The notes under the pieces: model-generated
Told to the model about the DNA's origin: nothing
Databases searched by the model: none
What the model saw: only the letters and a program-made list of their open reading frames with translations
In this document: positions 1-6,137 of the stretch, one piece after another
How the letters are laid out: each line of letters begins with the position of its first letter
Position numbering within the stretch: position 1 is the stretch's first letter
Made by a program: the position numbers and the translations under genes
NCBI GenBank assembly: GCA_038247175.1
Contig: JBBRVD010000161.1
Coordinates: forward strand, 1-8,796
Source: CAISIP01 sp038247175
GTDB lineage: Bacteria > Pseudomonadota > Gammaproteobacteria > Burkholderiales > Burkholderiaceae_C
Length of the DNA: 8,796 nucleotides
Reading direction: 5' to 3'

Positions 1-458
1 AGTTCAAGAACCCGAAGACCGGCAAGACCATCACCATCAAGGACTCGATCGCCGACGCCTTTCTGCAACAGATCCTGCTGCGGCCGGCCGAGTACAGCGT
101 CATCGCCACGCTGAACCTGAACGGCGACTATGTTTCCGACGCGCTGGCAGCACAGGTCGGCGGTATCGGCATCGCTCCCGGCGCCAATCTGAGCGACACC
201 ATCGCCATGTTCGAGGCGACCCATGGCACGGCGCCCAAATACGCAGGCAAGGACTATGTGAATCCGGGTTCCGAGATCCTGTCAGCCGAGATGATGCTGC
301 GCCACATGGGCTGGATCGAGGCCGCTGACCTGATCATCACCTCGATGGAAAAGTCCATCCTGAGCAAGAAGGTCACGTACGACTTCGCGCGCCTGTTGGA
401 CGGCGCGACCCAGGTCAGTTGCTCCGGTTTCGGCCAAGTGATGATCGAAAACATGTGA
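1..458 (+). CDS. icd: NADP-dependent isocitrate dehydrogenase, C-terminal part (5' end outside window)
   Basis: This is the last 151 residues of isocitrate dehydrogenase, the cytoplasmic TCA-cycle enzyme that oxidatively decarboxylates isocitrate to 2-oxoglutarate. Reading starts in frame at base 3 and ends at TGA 456-458. The segment matches the E. coli Icd C-terminus almost throughout as I recall it, including the terminal IENM. The GDYVSDA motif (from base 123) carries the two metal-binding aspartates spaced four apart (equivalents of E. coli D307 and D311). HGTAPKYAG follows, with the Lys-Tyr pair at 237-242, and then TYDFARL with Tyr at 378-380 and Arg at 390-392. Those positions correspond to E. 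coli K344/Y345 and Y391/R395, which bind the 2'-phosphate of NADP, so NADP rather than NAD specificity is expected. The gene is followed by a likely terminator, so it probably ends its own transcript. Nothing looks damaged; only the 5' end is missing. Confidence 0.97.
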   Translation, partial: FKNPKTGKTITIKDSIADAFLQQILLRPAEYSVIATLNLNGDYVSDALAAQVGGIGIAPGANLSDTIAMFEATHGTAPKYAGKDYVNPGSEILSAEMMLRHMGWIEAADLIITSMEKSILSKKVTYDFARLLDGATQVSCSGFGQVMIENM

Positions 459-464
459 TCCGGC

Positions 465-529
465 GCTGACACGCTGTGTCGGCACGGATCCGCCGCGTTG
501 AGACCGATGGGTCTGCAGGTGGTTTTTTT
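465..529 (+). terminator. Probable intrinsic terminator of icd (tandem hairpins plus T7)
   Basis: Directly after the icd stop there is an 8-bp hairpin, 465-472 with 476-483 (one G-T pair, 3-nt loop). A second compound hairpin follows. AGACC 501-505 pairs with GGTCT 510-514, and an outer arm CCGCC 490-494 pairs with GGTGG 518-522 (one G-T pair). The outer arm is followed at once by seven T at 523-529. The hairpin abutting a T-run is the classical layout. The internal bulges make the second stem imperfect, so the call is moderate. Confidence 0.55.
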
Positions 530-612
530 GCGGCCGCCCTTGATATTCGTCGGCAGCGGCACCAATTCCTGGGTCTCGGACGTTCCTATTGGACCGTCGA
601 TAGAATCCAGTG

Positions 613-975
613 ATGGTAACCAAGGCCCCCGCTAAACCACCGACCCAACCGGTCCAGCTACCCAGGACGGACGATGGTGGCTCGGTCGTCGCCGAGCGAA
701 AGACAGAAAAGGTCAAGCCACCCCAGATGTACCAGGTGGTGATGCTCAACGACGACTACACACCCATGGAGTTCGTGGTGGTGGTGATTCAGGAATTTTT
801 CAGCAGGGATCTGGAGGCGGCGACGCAGATCATGCTCAAGATCCATCTTGAGGGACGTGGCGTTTGCGGTGTCTACTCCAAGGATGTCGCAGCCACGAAG
901 GTGGACCAGGTTCTTGACGCCGCGCACAAGGCCGGGCACCCACTGCAGTGTGTCAGTGAGCCGGTCGAGTTGTAA
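613..975 (+). CDS. clpS: ATP-dependent Clp protease adaptor ClpS
   Basis: ClpS is the small cytoplasmic adaptor that binds N-degron substrates (N-terminal Leu, Phe, Tyr, Trp) and delivers them to the ClpA N-domain for degradation by ClpAP. The 120-residue product has a flexible, Pro/Lys-rich N-terminal tail (about residues 1-37) and then the ClpS core. The core contains LNDDYTPMEF (residues 45-54): Asn46, Asp47 and Asp48 line the N-degron pocket and Met52 gates it. It also contains MLKIHLEG with the conserved His78, and GVCGVY. Length is near the E. coli 106 residues, with a longer tail. It lies 74 nt upstream of clpA on the same strand, the usual pairing. The start is ATG 613; a GTG at 610 in the same frame is also possible. 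Neither has a recognisable Shine-Dalgarno. The best -10-like hexamer upstream is TAGAAT at 601-606, without a good -35. Confidence 0.96.
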   Translation: MVTKAPAKPPTQPVQLPRTDDGGSVVAERKTEKVKPPQMYQVVMLNDDYTPMEFVVVVIQEFFSRDLEAATQIMLKIHLEGRGVCGVYSKDVAATKVDQVLDAAHKAGHPLQCVSEPVEL

Positions 976-1038
976 GTTTTTTGCGTCGACCGGGTCGGGC
1001 ATTCAATTCAGATTACAGTAAAGCATCAACGCAAGGCA

Positions 1039-1046
1039 AAGGAAAG
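1039..1046 (+). promoter_or_regulatory. Shine-Dalgarno of clpA (fixes the ATG 1050 start)
   Basis: AAGGAAAG lies just before ATG 1050, with AAGGA ending 6 nt upstream of it. It supports ATG 1050 over the TTG at 981. The TTG at 981 is in frame but lies 5 nt after the clpS stop, has no ribosome site, and would add 23 residues not seen in ClpA proteins. Confidence 0.75.
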
Positions 1047-1049
1047 TAC

Positions 1050-3356
1050 ATGATTGCCCAGGAACTGGAAGTTAGCCTGCATATGGCGTTCGTCGAGGCG
1101 CGTCAGCAACGCCACGAGTTCATCACGGTGGAGCATCTGTTGCTGGCTTTGCTCGACAACCCGAGCGCAGCCGAAGTGTTGCGGGCCTGCTCAGCCAATA
1201 TCGACGACCTGCGCAAGTCGCTATCGACTTTCATCAAGGACAACACGCCCCAGGTGGCGGGCTCCGATGATGTCGATACTCAGCCCACACTCGGCTTCCA
1301 GCGCGTGATCCAGCGGGCGATCATGCATGTGCAGTCCACTGGCAGCGGCAAGAAGGAAGTCACAGGCGCCAATGTGCTGGTCGCCATCTTCGGCGAAAAG
1401 GACTCTCATGCGGTCTATTACCTGCACCAGCAGGGCGTGACCCGGCTCGACGTCGTCAACTTCATCGCCCATGGCATCAAGAAATCCGATCCGCCGGAAC
1501 CGGCCAAGTCGGGTGAAAACCAGCCTGAAGCGGAGGAGGGTGCGGAGAAATCCGAGAAGCAGTCGCCGCTGGAGCAATACACCCAGAACCTGAATCAGCT
1601 CGCCAAGGACGGCAAGATCGACCCTTTGATTGGCCGAGAGTATGAGGTCGAGCGGGTGATCCAGATCCTGTGCCGGCGGCGCAAGAACAACCCACTGCTG
1701 GTTGGCGAGGCTGGCGTTGGCAAGACAGCCATCGCCGAGGGCCTGGCCTGGCGAATTACCCAGAAAGACGTGCCGGAGATCCTTGCCGACTCGGTCGTCT
1801 ACTCGCTCGACATGGGCGCGCTGCTGGCGGGTACCAAGTACCGCGGCGATTTCGAACAGCGCCTCAAGGGCGTTCTCAAGTCGCTCAAGGACAAACCCAA
1901 CGGCATTCTGTTCATCGACGAGATCCATACGTTGATCGGGGCCGGGGCGGCGTCGGGCGGCACGCTTGACGCGTCCAACCTGCTCAAGCCAGGTCTGAGC
2001 TCGGGTGCACTGAAATGCATCGGCGCCACGACGTTTACCGAGTACCGCGGTATCTTCGAGAAGGACGCTGCGCTGTCACGACGTTTCCAGAAAGTGGACG
2101 TTGTCGAGCCGACCGTGGAACAGACGGTCGAGATCCTCAAGGGACTGAAGTCCCGTTTCGAAGAGCACCACAACGTCAAGTATGCGGTCGCGGCGCTGCA
2201 GGCAGCGGCCGAACTCAGCGCAAAGTACATCAACGACCGCCATTTGCCAGACAAGGCGATCGACGTCATCGACGAGGCAGGCGCGGCCCAACGCATCTTG
2301 CCGACATCCAAGCGCAAGAAGATGATCACCAAGAGCGAAGTCGAGGATATCGTTGCCAAGATCGCGCGCATTCCGCCGGCCAATGTGTCCAACGACGACA
2401 GGGGCAAGCTCAAGACTCTCGAGCGCGACCTCAAGAGTGTGGTTTTCGGGCAGGACAAGGCGCTAGACGTGCTGGCTTCTGCCGTCAAGATGGCGCGCTC
2501 CGGCTTGGGCCGAGGTGACAAGCCGATCGGCTCGTTCCTGTTCAGCGGCCCTACCGGTGTCGGCAAGACCGAGGCCGCCAAGCAGCTCGCCTACATCATG
2601 GGCATCGACCTGATCCGTTTCGACATGAGCGAATACATGGAGCGCCATGCGGTGAGCCGCTTGATCGGTGCGCCTCCTGGTTATGTCGGATTCGATCAGG
2701 GCGGGCTGCTGACCGAGGCGGTCACGAAGAAGCCTCACTGCGTGCTGCTGCTCGACGAGATCGAGAAGGCGCACCCTGACATCTTCAACGTGTTGCTGCA
2801 AGTCATGGATCACGGTACCTTGACCGACAACAACGGGCGCAAGGCCGATTTCCGCAACGTCATCGTCATCATGACGACCAATGCGGGGGCAGAGGCGTTG
2901 AACAAGGCCGTGATGGGTTTCACCAACAAGCATGATGTCGGCGACGAAATGGCGGACATCAAGCGGCTGTTCACACCGGAGTTCCGCAACCGGCTGGATG
3001 CCACGGTCAGCTTCAAATCGCTCGACGAGAACGTCATATTGAGGGTGGTGGACAAGTTCCTGCTGCAACTCGAGACCCAGCTGGCCGAGAAGAAGGTCGA
3101 GGTCACGTTCTCGGACCAGTTGCGCAAGCACCTGGCCAAGAAGGGTTTCGACCCGCTGATGGGCGCACGTCCAATGCAGCGTCTGATCCAGGATACGATC
3201 CGTCGCGCGCTTGCCGACGAGTTGTTGTTCGGTCGCCTGACCGAGGGCGGACGGTTGACGGTGGATTTGGACGACAAGGGCGAGGTCCTGCTGGACATTC
3301 TTCCCCTGCTCAAGAAAGAGGGCAAGGCCAAGCCGGAAGAGGCTGCAGTCGGCTGA
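1050..3356 (+). CDS. clpA: ATP-dependent Clp protease ATP-binding subunit ClpA
   Basis: ClpA is the double-ring AAA+ unfoldase that feeds substrates to ClpP in the cytoplasm, alone or with ClpS. The 768-residue product compares with 758 in E. coli. Domains in order: the Clp N-domain (about 1-145; IAQELEVSLHMAFVEA, then VEHLLLALL), a charged Glu/Lys/Pro linker (about 150-185), AAA+ D1 and AAA+ D2. D1 has Walker A GEAGVGKT at 219-226, pore loop GTKYRGD at 261-267 and Walker B ILFIDEIH at 286-293. D2 has Walker A GPTGVGKT at 500-507, pore loop GYVG at 544-547, Walker B VLLLDE at 565-570 and a C-terminal small domain with the GARPMQRLIQ sensor-2 region. The ClpP-docking tripeptide is Met622-Gly623-Phe624, where E. 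coli ClpA has IGL. No coiled-coil M-domain is present, so it is ClpA and not ClpB or ClpC. The start is set by a good Shine-Dalgarno. It is likely co-transcribed with clpS. Confidence 0.98.
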   Translation: MIAQELEVSLHMAFVEARQQRHEFITVEHLLLALLDNPSAAEVLRACSANIDDLRKSLSTFIKDNTPQVAGSDDVDTQPTLGFQRVIQRAIMHVQSTGSGKKEVTGANVLVAIFGEKDSHAVYYLHQQGVTRLDVVNFIAHGIKKSDPPEPAKSGENQPEAEEGAEKSEKQSPLEQYTQNLNQLAKDGKIDPLIGREYEVERVIQILCRRRKNNPLLVGEAGVGKTAIAEGLAWRITQKDVPEILADSVVYSLDMGALLAGTKYRGDFEQRLKGVLKSLKDKPNGILFIDEIHTLIGAGAASGGTLDASNLLKPGLSSGALKCIGATTFTEYRGIFEKDAALSRRFQKVDVVEPTVEQTVEILKGLKSRFEEHHNVKYAVAALQAAAELSAKYINDRHLPDKAIDVIDEAGAAQRILPTSKRKKMITKSEVEDIVAKIARIPPANVSNDDRGKLKTLERDLKSVVFGQDKALDVLASAVKMARSGLGRGDKPIGSFLFSGPTGVGKTEAAKQLAYIMGIDLIRFDMSEYMERHAVSRLIGAPPGYVGFDQGGLLTEAVTKKPHCVLLLDEIEKAHPDIFNVLLQVMDHGTLTDNNGRKADFRNVIVIMTTNAGAEALNKAVMGFTNKHDVGDEMADIKRLFTPEFRNRLDATVSFKSLDENVILRVVDKFLLQLETQLAEKKVEVTFSDQLRKHLAKKGFDPLMGARPMQRLIQDTIRRALADELLFGRLTEGGRLTVDLDDKGEVLLDILPLLKKEGKAKPEEAAVG

Positions 3357-3380
3357 TCGTCGGCGCATGCGTCCCGACCA

Positions 3381-3408
3381 TGGCGACGCGCCGAATGGCG
3401 CGTCGTCA
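3381..3408. terminator. 12-bp hairpin between convergent clpA and DUF1499 gene
   Basis: Bases 3381-3392 pair with 3397-3408 as a 12-bp stem with one G-T pair and the 4-nt loop GAAT. It begins 24 nt after the clpA stop, and its right end contains the stop codon of the minus-strand gene (TCA at 3406-3408 on the plus strand). The position between two converging genes fits a shared terminator. Neither side has a T-run, so it would be Rho-dependent, a 3'-end stabiliser, or a weak terminator. Confidence 0.45.
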
Positions 3409-3900
3409 GTTCGATTGGAATCGGGTGCGGATAGCCTCGATATGTTCCCGGTTCGCGCCAACGTCGTCCTGACCGAGCCGGCTGGCAGAGCGGACCTGAA
3501 TGACCGCTTGAACCGGGTCGAGCCAGAATTCCATGTCGTCGGTGAAGCGCAGCCAGCGGGTCTGCATCTCGGCGCGGATGTAATCGGGTTGTTCGACGAC
3601 GATGCGGGTACGGTCCATGGCCTGTATCACGGAAACCAGCCGAGCCATCGCCTGTGGGCCACTGCCGCTGTAACGCAGAGGCGCGATTTGCGCATGGACT
3701 TTCCGGGGATGGTCCGGATACAGCGCTGCCTGACTCGTCACGCTGTTGGCTGTCATGGACGGTGCCGCCAGGCGGCCGTCGCGCACGCCCAGCGATTCCA
3801 TTGGAGGCGGGCTGCCTGCGAGAAAGCCGGCCCGGCCCGCAGCAAACAGGAGCAGAGCCGGCGTGGCAATGACGATCAGAGAAAGGCGCAGCCACCGCAT
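3406..3900 (-). CDS. DUF1499 family protein, N-terminally membrane-anchored or secreted
   Basis: The product has 164 residues and its molecular function is unknown. Residues 4-28 form one hydrophobic segment after MRWLR, either a membrane anchor or a signal peptide; there is no lipobox. The rest matches the DUF1499 pattern as I know it. It has NSVTSQA (52-58), PDYIRAEM (105-112), RFTDDMEF (118-125), the hallmark RSASRLG (137-143) and GANREHIEAIR (148-158). The length is typical for the family. It starts at ATG 3900 (minus strand) without a clear Shine-Dalgarno. It lies 81 nt downstream of the iron-binding protein gene on the same strand, with a hairpin in the gap, so co-transcription is possible but the genes are not tightly coupled. 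DUF1499 proteins occur in many bacteria and some plastids; no reaction is established that I know of. The family call rests on motif memory, not a search. Confidence 0.85.
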   Translation of the reverse strand: MRWLRLSLIVIATPALLLFAAGRAGFLAGSPPPMESLGVRDGRLAAPSMTANSVTSQAALYPDHPRKVHAQIAPLRYSGSGPQAMARLVSVIQAMDRTRIVVEQPDYIRAEMQTRWLRFTDDMEFWLDPVQAVIQVRSASRLGQDDVGANREHIEAIRTRFQSN

Positions 3901-3925
3901 GGTGTGACCAGTGTAGCGCCTGTGA

Positions 3926-3956
3926 CGACAACCGGCGGCCAGGCCGGATGTTGTCG
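3926..3956 (-). other. Hairpin in the gap between the iron-binding protein gene and the DUF1499 gene
   Basis: On the plus strand, CGACAA 3926-3931 pairs with TTGTCG 3951-3956. Inside it, CCGGC 3932-3936 pairs with GCCGG 3943-3947 around a 6-nt loop, leaving a 3-nt bulge (ATG). It starts about 25 nt past the iron gene's stop on the minus strand. No T-run follows, so it is more likely an mRNA processing or stabilising structure, or a leaky terminator, than a strong stop. Confidence 0.4.
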
Positions 3957-3981
3957 ATTCAAGGCAGTTACCGTGCTTGCT

Positions 3982-5040
3982 TCACTTGAACCCGACGCGA
4001 TCGAGCATCTGCTGGACCTTGACCTGGTTCATGCCGATCTGGCTCACCGGCACTGTCTCGCTCTTGAACGCACCGCCGGTCATGGACTTGAGAGCCGGAT
4101 TGTTGATCTCGACGCCAGTTGCGGCCGGCCATTCATTGTTGCCGTTGGCAAAGTGGTTCTGCGCCGATGCGCTGGCCAGGTACTCCAGGAACTTCACCGC
4201 ATTGGCGGGGTTCTTCGCGTTGCGGGCCACCGCTCCGCCGGCGATATTGATATGGGTACCCCAGCTTGACTGGTTGGGGAACACGACGCCGACCCGGTCG
4301 ATCGCGGCTTTGTCTTCCGGCTTGTCCGATCGCATGAGCCGGGCCAGATAATACGAGTTTGTGACTGCAATGGCGCATTCGCCCGATGCGACACCGCGGA
4401 TCTGGTCGGTATCGCCGCCCTTGGGTGAGCGTGCGAGGTTGGCGACGATGCCGCGCAGCCATTGCTCCGCTTTCTGCTCTCCCAGGTGCTCGGTGACGGC
4501 GCCGAACAGCGACAGGTTGTACGGATGCGAACCCGATCGTATGCAGACCTTGCCTTTGTGTTTGGGGTCCGCCAACTCTTCGTAGGTGTCGATACCTTCC
4601 TTGCGGATACTGGCCTTGTCATAGACGATGACCCGGGCGCGGGTGGAAAATCCGAACCAGGCGGTTTTTCCGGTGGCGTCAGGTTTGCCGCGCAATTGTG
4701 CAGGAATGGCCTGATCCAGGACTGTCGACTGGATACCCTGGAACAGGCCGTCAGCCTCGCCCCGCCACAGGCGTGTTGCATCCACCAGCAGGATCACATC
4801 GGCGGCCGACGCGGTGCCTTCGGCCTTGAGACGCGCCAGAATGCCGGCGTCGTCGGAGTCGACCCGGTTGATCTTGATGCCGGTGGTCTTGGTGAAGTCC
4901 GAATACAGGGCGTCATCCGTCGGATAGTGGCGTGCTGAATATATGTTCAGTTCGTTGCTCTGTGCATGAGCCAGATGGATTGCCGCCAACAGGCTTGCGG
5001 CAACGATGACGGACTTGTGGGGCAGGGTTGTGGAGGACAT
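3982..5040 (-). CDS. Ferric-iron ABC transporter periplasmic binding protein (FutA/cFbpA type)
   Basis: This is a 352-residue periplasmic Fe(III)-binding protein that would hand iron to an inner-membrane ABC permease. Residues 1-26 form a Sec signal peptide (hydrophobic VIVAASLLAAIHLA, cleavage after AHA, mature Gln27). The mature start, LNIYSARHYPTD, is characteristic of the FutA/IdiA/cFbpA group. Likely iron ligands are four tyrosines: Tyr39, Tyr174 (in RSGSHPYNLSL), and the adjacent pair Tyr230-Tyr231 (NSYYLARL). In mature numbering they fall at 13, 148, 204 and 205, close to the four tyrosines known in Campylobacter cFbpA. SSWGTHINIAGGA and KNPANAVKFLEYL are also family hallmarks. No permease or ATPase gene lies next to it, so partners must be elsewhere. 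A promoter overlapped by a Fur-like site precedes it, which fits iron repression. Start ATG 5040 is the only one giving a proper signal peptide; its Shine-Dalgarno is weak. Confidence 0.93.
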   Translation of the reverse strand: MSSTTLPHKSVIVAASLLAAIHLAHAQSNELNIYSARHYPTDDALYSDFTKTTGIKINRVDSDDAGILARLKAEGTASAADVILLVDATRLWRGEADGLFQGIQSTVLDQAIPAQLRGKPDATGKTAWFGFSTRARVIVYDKASIRKEGIDTYEELADPKHKGKVCIRSGSHPYNLSLFGAVTEHLGEQKAEQWLRGIVANLARSPKGGDTDQIRGVASGECAIAVTNSYYLARLMRSDKPEDKAAIDRVGVVFPNQSSWGTHINIAGGAVARNAKNPANAVKFLEYLASASAQNHFANGNNEWPAATGVEINNPALKSMTGGAFKSETVPVSQIGMNQVKVQQMLDRVGFK

Positions 5041-5075
5041 AAGAAGAAATGGTTCCGGGTAACGATGGTGTACGG

Positions 5076-5104
5076 ATAATAAAGCAAACGCGAATCATTC
5101 GCAA
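5076..5104 (-). promoter_or_regulatory. Sigma70 promoter of the iron-binding protein gene
   Basis: Read on the minus strand, -35 TTGCGA (plus 5099-5104) and -10 TATTAT (plus 5076-5081) are separated by exactly 17 nt. An A7 tract (plus T 5109-5115) lies just upstream of the -35 box, as in an UP element. Transcription would begin near 5069, giving a leader of about 30 nt before ATG 5040. Confidence 0.65.
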
Positions 5105-5105
5105 T
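5087..5105. promoter_or_regulatory. Putative Fur box (operator)
   Basis: A perfect 13-base palindrome, GCGAATCATTCGC (5090-5102), is centred on C5096. Over 19 bases, 5087-5105 matches the Fur-site form AATGAGAATCATTCTCATT at 15 positions. It overlaps the -35 box and much of the spacer of the iron gene's promoter, where bound Fur would block polymerase. Because it lies in the 89-bp divergent region, it might also affect the patatin gene. This is assigned by eye, with no matrix score. Confidence 0.6.
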
Positions 5106-5129
5106 AACTTTTTTTACAGGATCACGAGA

Positions 5130-6137
5130 ATGGTGACGATGCAATGGCAGTTGGAATCGAAAACGGCCCTGCCGCCTCCGGCGCGCCGGTCCAGGCGCAA
5201 CTTCGCGCCACCGAACGGCATTCGGCTGTCGGCTTGTTTGTTGCTACTGGCGCTGGTTCTGGCCGGATGTGCCACGCCAGTGCCGCCAGTGCCGCCGGTG
5301 CCGCCAGTCGAAACAGTCGAGTTGCCTGCTGCACCGCCGGCGCGGGTCGTCAAGCCCGTGCCGCGGATCGGCCTGGCGCTGGGCGGTGGTGCCGCACGCG
5401 GTTTCGCCCACGTGGGTGTAATCCAGGTGCTGGAGGAGGCGGGTATTCGTCCCTCGGTAGTGGTCGGGACATCGGCGGGTAGCGCGGTCGCAGCCATTTA
5501 CGCCAGCGGACGCAGTGGTGCCCAGTTGCAGCAGATTGCCGAGTCGATGGAGGAAGCCAGCCTGACGGACTGGACATTGCCGCTGTTCGGCCGCGGTCTG
5601 CTGCGCGGCGATGCCATCGCGCGTTACATCAACACCCAGGTTGGCGGGCGGCCGATCGAGGCCATGGATATTACTCTCGGAATTGTGGCCACCGACCTGC
5701 ACTCTGGCGAAGGTATACTGTTCCGGCGCGGCGATACCGGCACGGCCGTGCGGGCCTCGAGCGCTGTGCCTTCGGTGTTTCAGCCGGTGCGCATCTCGGG
5801 TCGCGAATATGTGGATGGAGGTCTGGTCGCGCCCGTTCCGGTGCGCTACGCGCGCCAGATGGGGGCCGACCTGGTGATCGCGGTCGACATCTCGAACACG
5901 CCGCAGAACAACACCGCCGACGGTGTGTTGCAGGTCATGCTGCAGGCCTTCGCCATCATGGGCAAGAGCATCAACGCACTGGAGCTGCGCAATGCGGACG
6001 TGGTGGTGCAGCCGATACTCCAGGGGGTGGGAAGCGCCGATTTCTCAGCGCGCAAGCGCTCGATCGAGGCCGGGCGCGCGGCGATGCTGGCTGCCTTGCC
6101 GGTTTACAAGGCCCGTCTGACCAGCATGACGCAATAA
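5130..6137 (+). CDS. Patatin-like phospholipase (RssA-like) lipoprotein
   Basis: This is a 335-residue Ser/Asp-dyad lipid acyl hydrolase of the patatin family (COG1752/RssA-like). The oxyanion glycine loop is LGGGAARGF (84-92), the nucleophile elbow GTSAG has Ser115, and the catalytic Asp229 is in YVDGG. The N-terminus is a lipoprotein signal with lipobox LAGC (Cys47), then a Pro/Val-rich linker (48-78). The n-region is unusually long (about 30 residues) and contains SRRNF (21-25), a twin-arginine-like motif. The anchored enzyme would face the periplasm, probably acting on membrane lipid; the substrate cannot be read from sequence. The chosen start is ATG 5130, with AGGA 8 nt upstream. ATG 5139 is an alternative. 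ATG 5049 would run through the divergent promoter and has no ribosome site. It is transcribed away from the iron-binding gene. No T-rich terminator is visible after the stop. Confidence 0.9.
   Translation: MVTMQWQLESKTALPPPARRSRRNFAPPNGIRLSACLLLLALVLAGCATPVPPVPPVPPVETVELPAAPPARVVKPVPRIGLALGGGAARGFAHVGVIQVLEEAGIRPSVVVGTSAGSAVAAIYASGRSGAQLQQIAESMEEASLTDWTLPLFGRGLLRGDAIARYINTQVGGRPIEAMDITLGIVATDLHSGEGILFRRGDTGTAVRASSAVPSVFQPVRISGREYVDGGLVAPVPVRYARQMGADLVIAVDISNTPQNNTADGVLQVMLQAFAIMGKSINALELRNADVVVQPILQGVGSADFSARKRSIEAGRAAMLAALPVYKARLTSMTQ
5280..5306 (+). repeat. Three tandem 9-bp units encoding Val-Pro-Pro
   Basis: Three consecutive near-identical 9-mers (GTGCCGCCA, GTGCCGCCG, GTGCCGCCA) lie directly after the lipobox of the patatin gene and give a Pro-rich spacer. 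Such short in-frame repeats can expand or contract without breaking the frame. Confidence 0.8.

Noticed and set aside
530..537. GCGGCCGC palindrome after the T-run
   Set aside because: A single 8-base palindrome in GC-rich DNA is expected by chance and has no partner nearby.
282..749. 155-codon minus-strand open frame spanning the icd end and clpS start
   Set aside because: It crosses the icd terminator region and is antisense to two certain genes; the composition looks like a shadow frame.
981..1049. TTG-initiated 23-residue N-terminal extension of ClpA
   Set aside because: It begins 5 nt after the clpS stop, has no ribosome site, and adds residues not found in the family; ATG 1050 has a clear Shine-Dalgarno.
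2463..3461. 332-codon minus-strand open frame over clpA
   Set aside because: It is a shadow of clpA with no recognisable protein features; the clpA reading is certain.
2810..3931. 373-codon open frame on the minus strand across the clpA 3' end and the DUF1499 gene
   Set aside because: It is antisense to clpA and in a shadow frame of the DUF1499 gene, has no family motifs, and reflects the high GC content.
3367..4269. 300-codon plus-strand open frame antisense to the DUF1499 and iron-binding genes
   Set aside because: It runs opposite two genes with clear family motifs and has no domain of its own.
5049..5129. Upstream ATG extension of the patatin gene
   Set aside because: It would translate through the divergent promoter and Fur-like site, has no ribosome site, and would place 73 residues before the lipobox cysteine.
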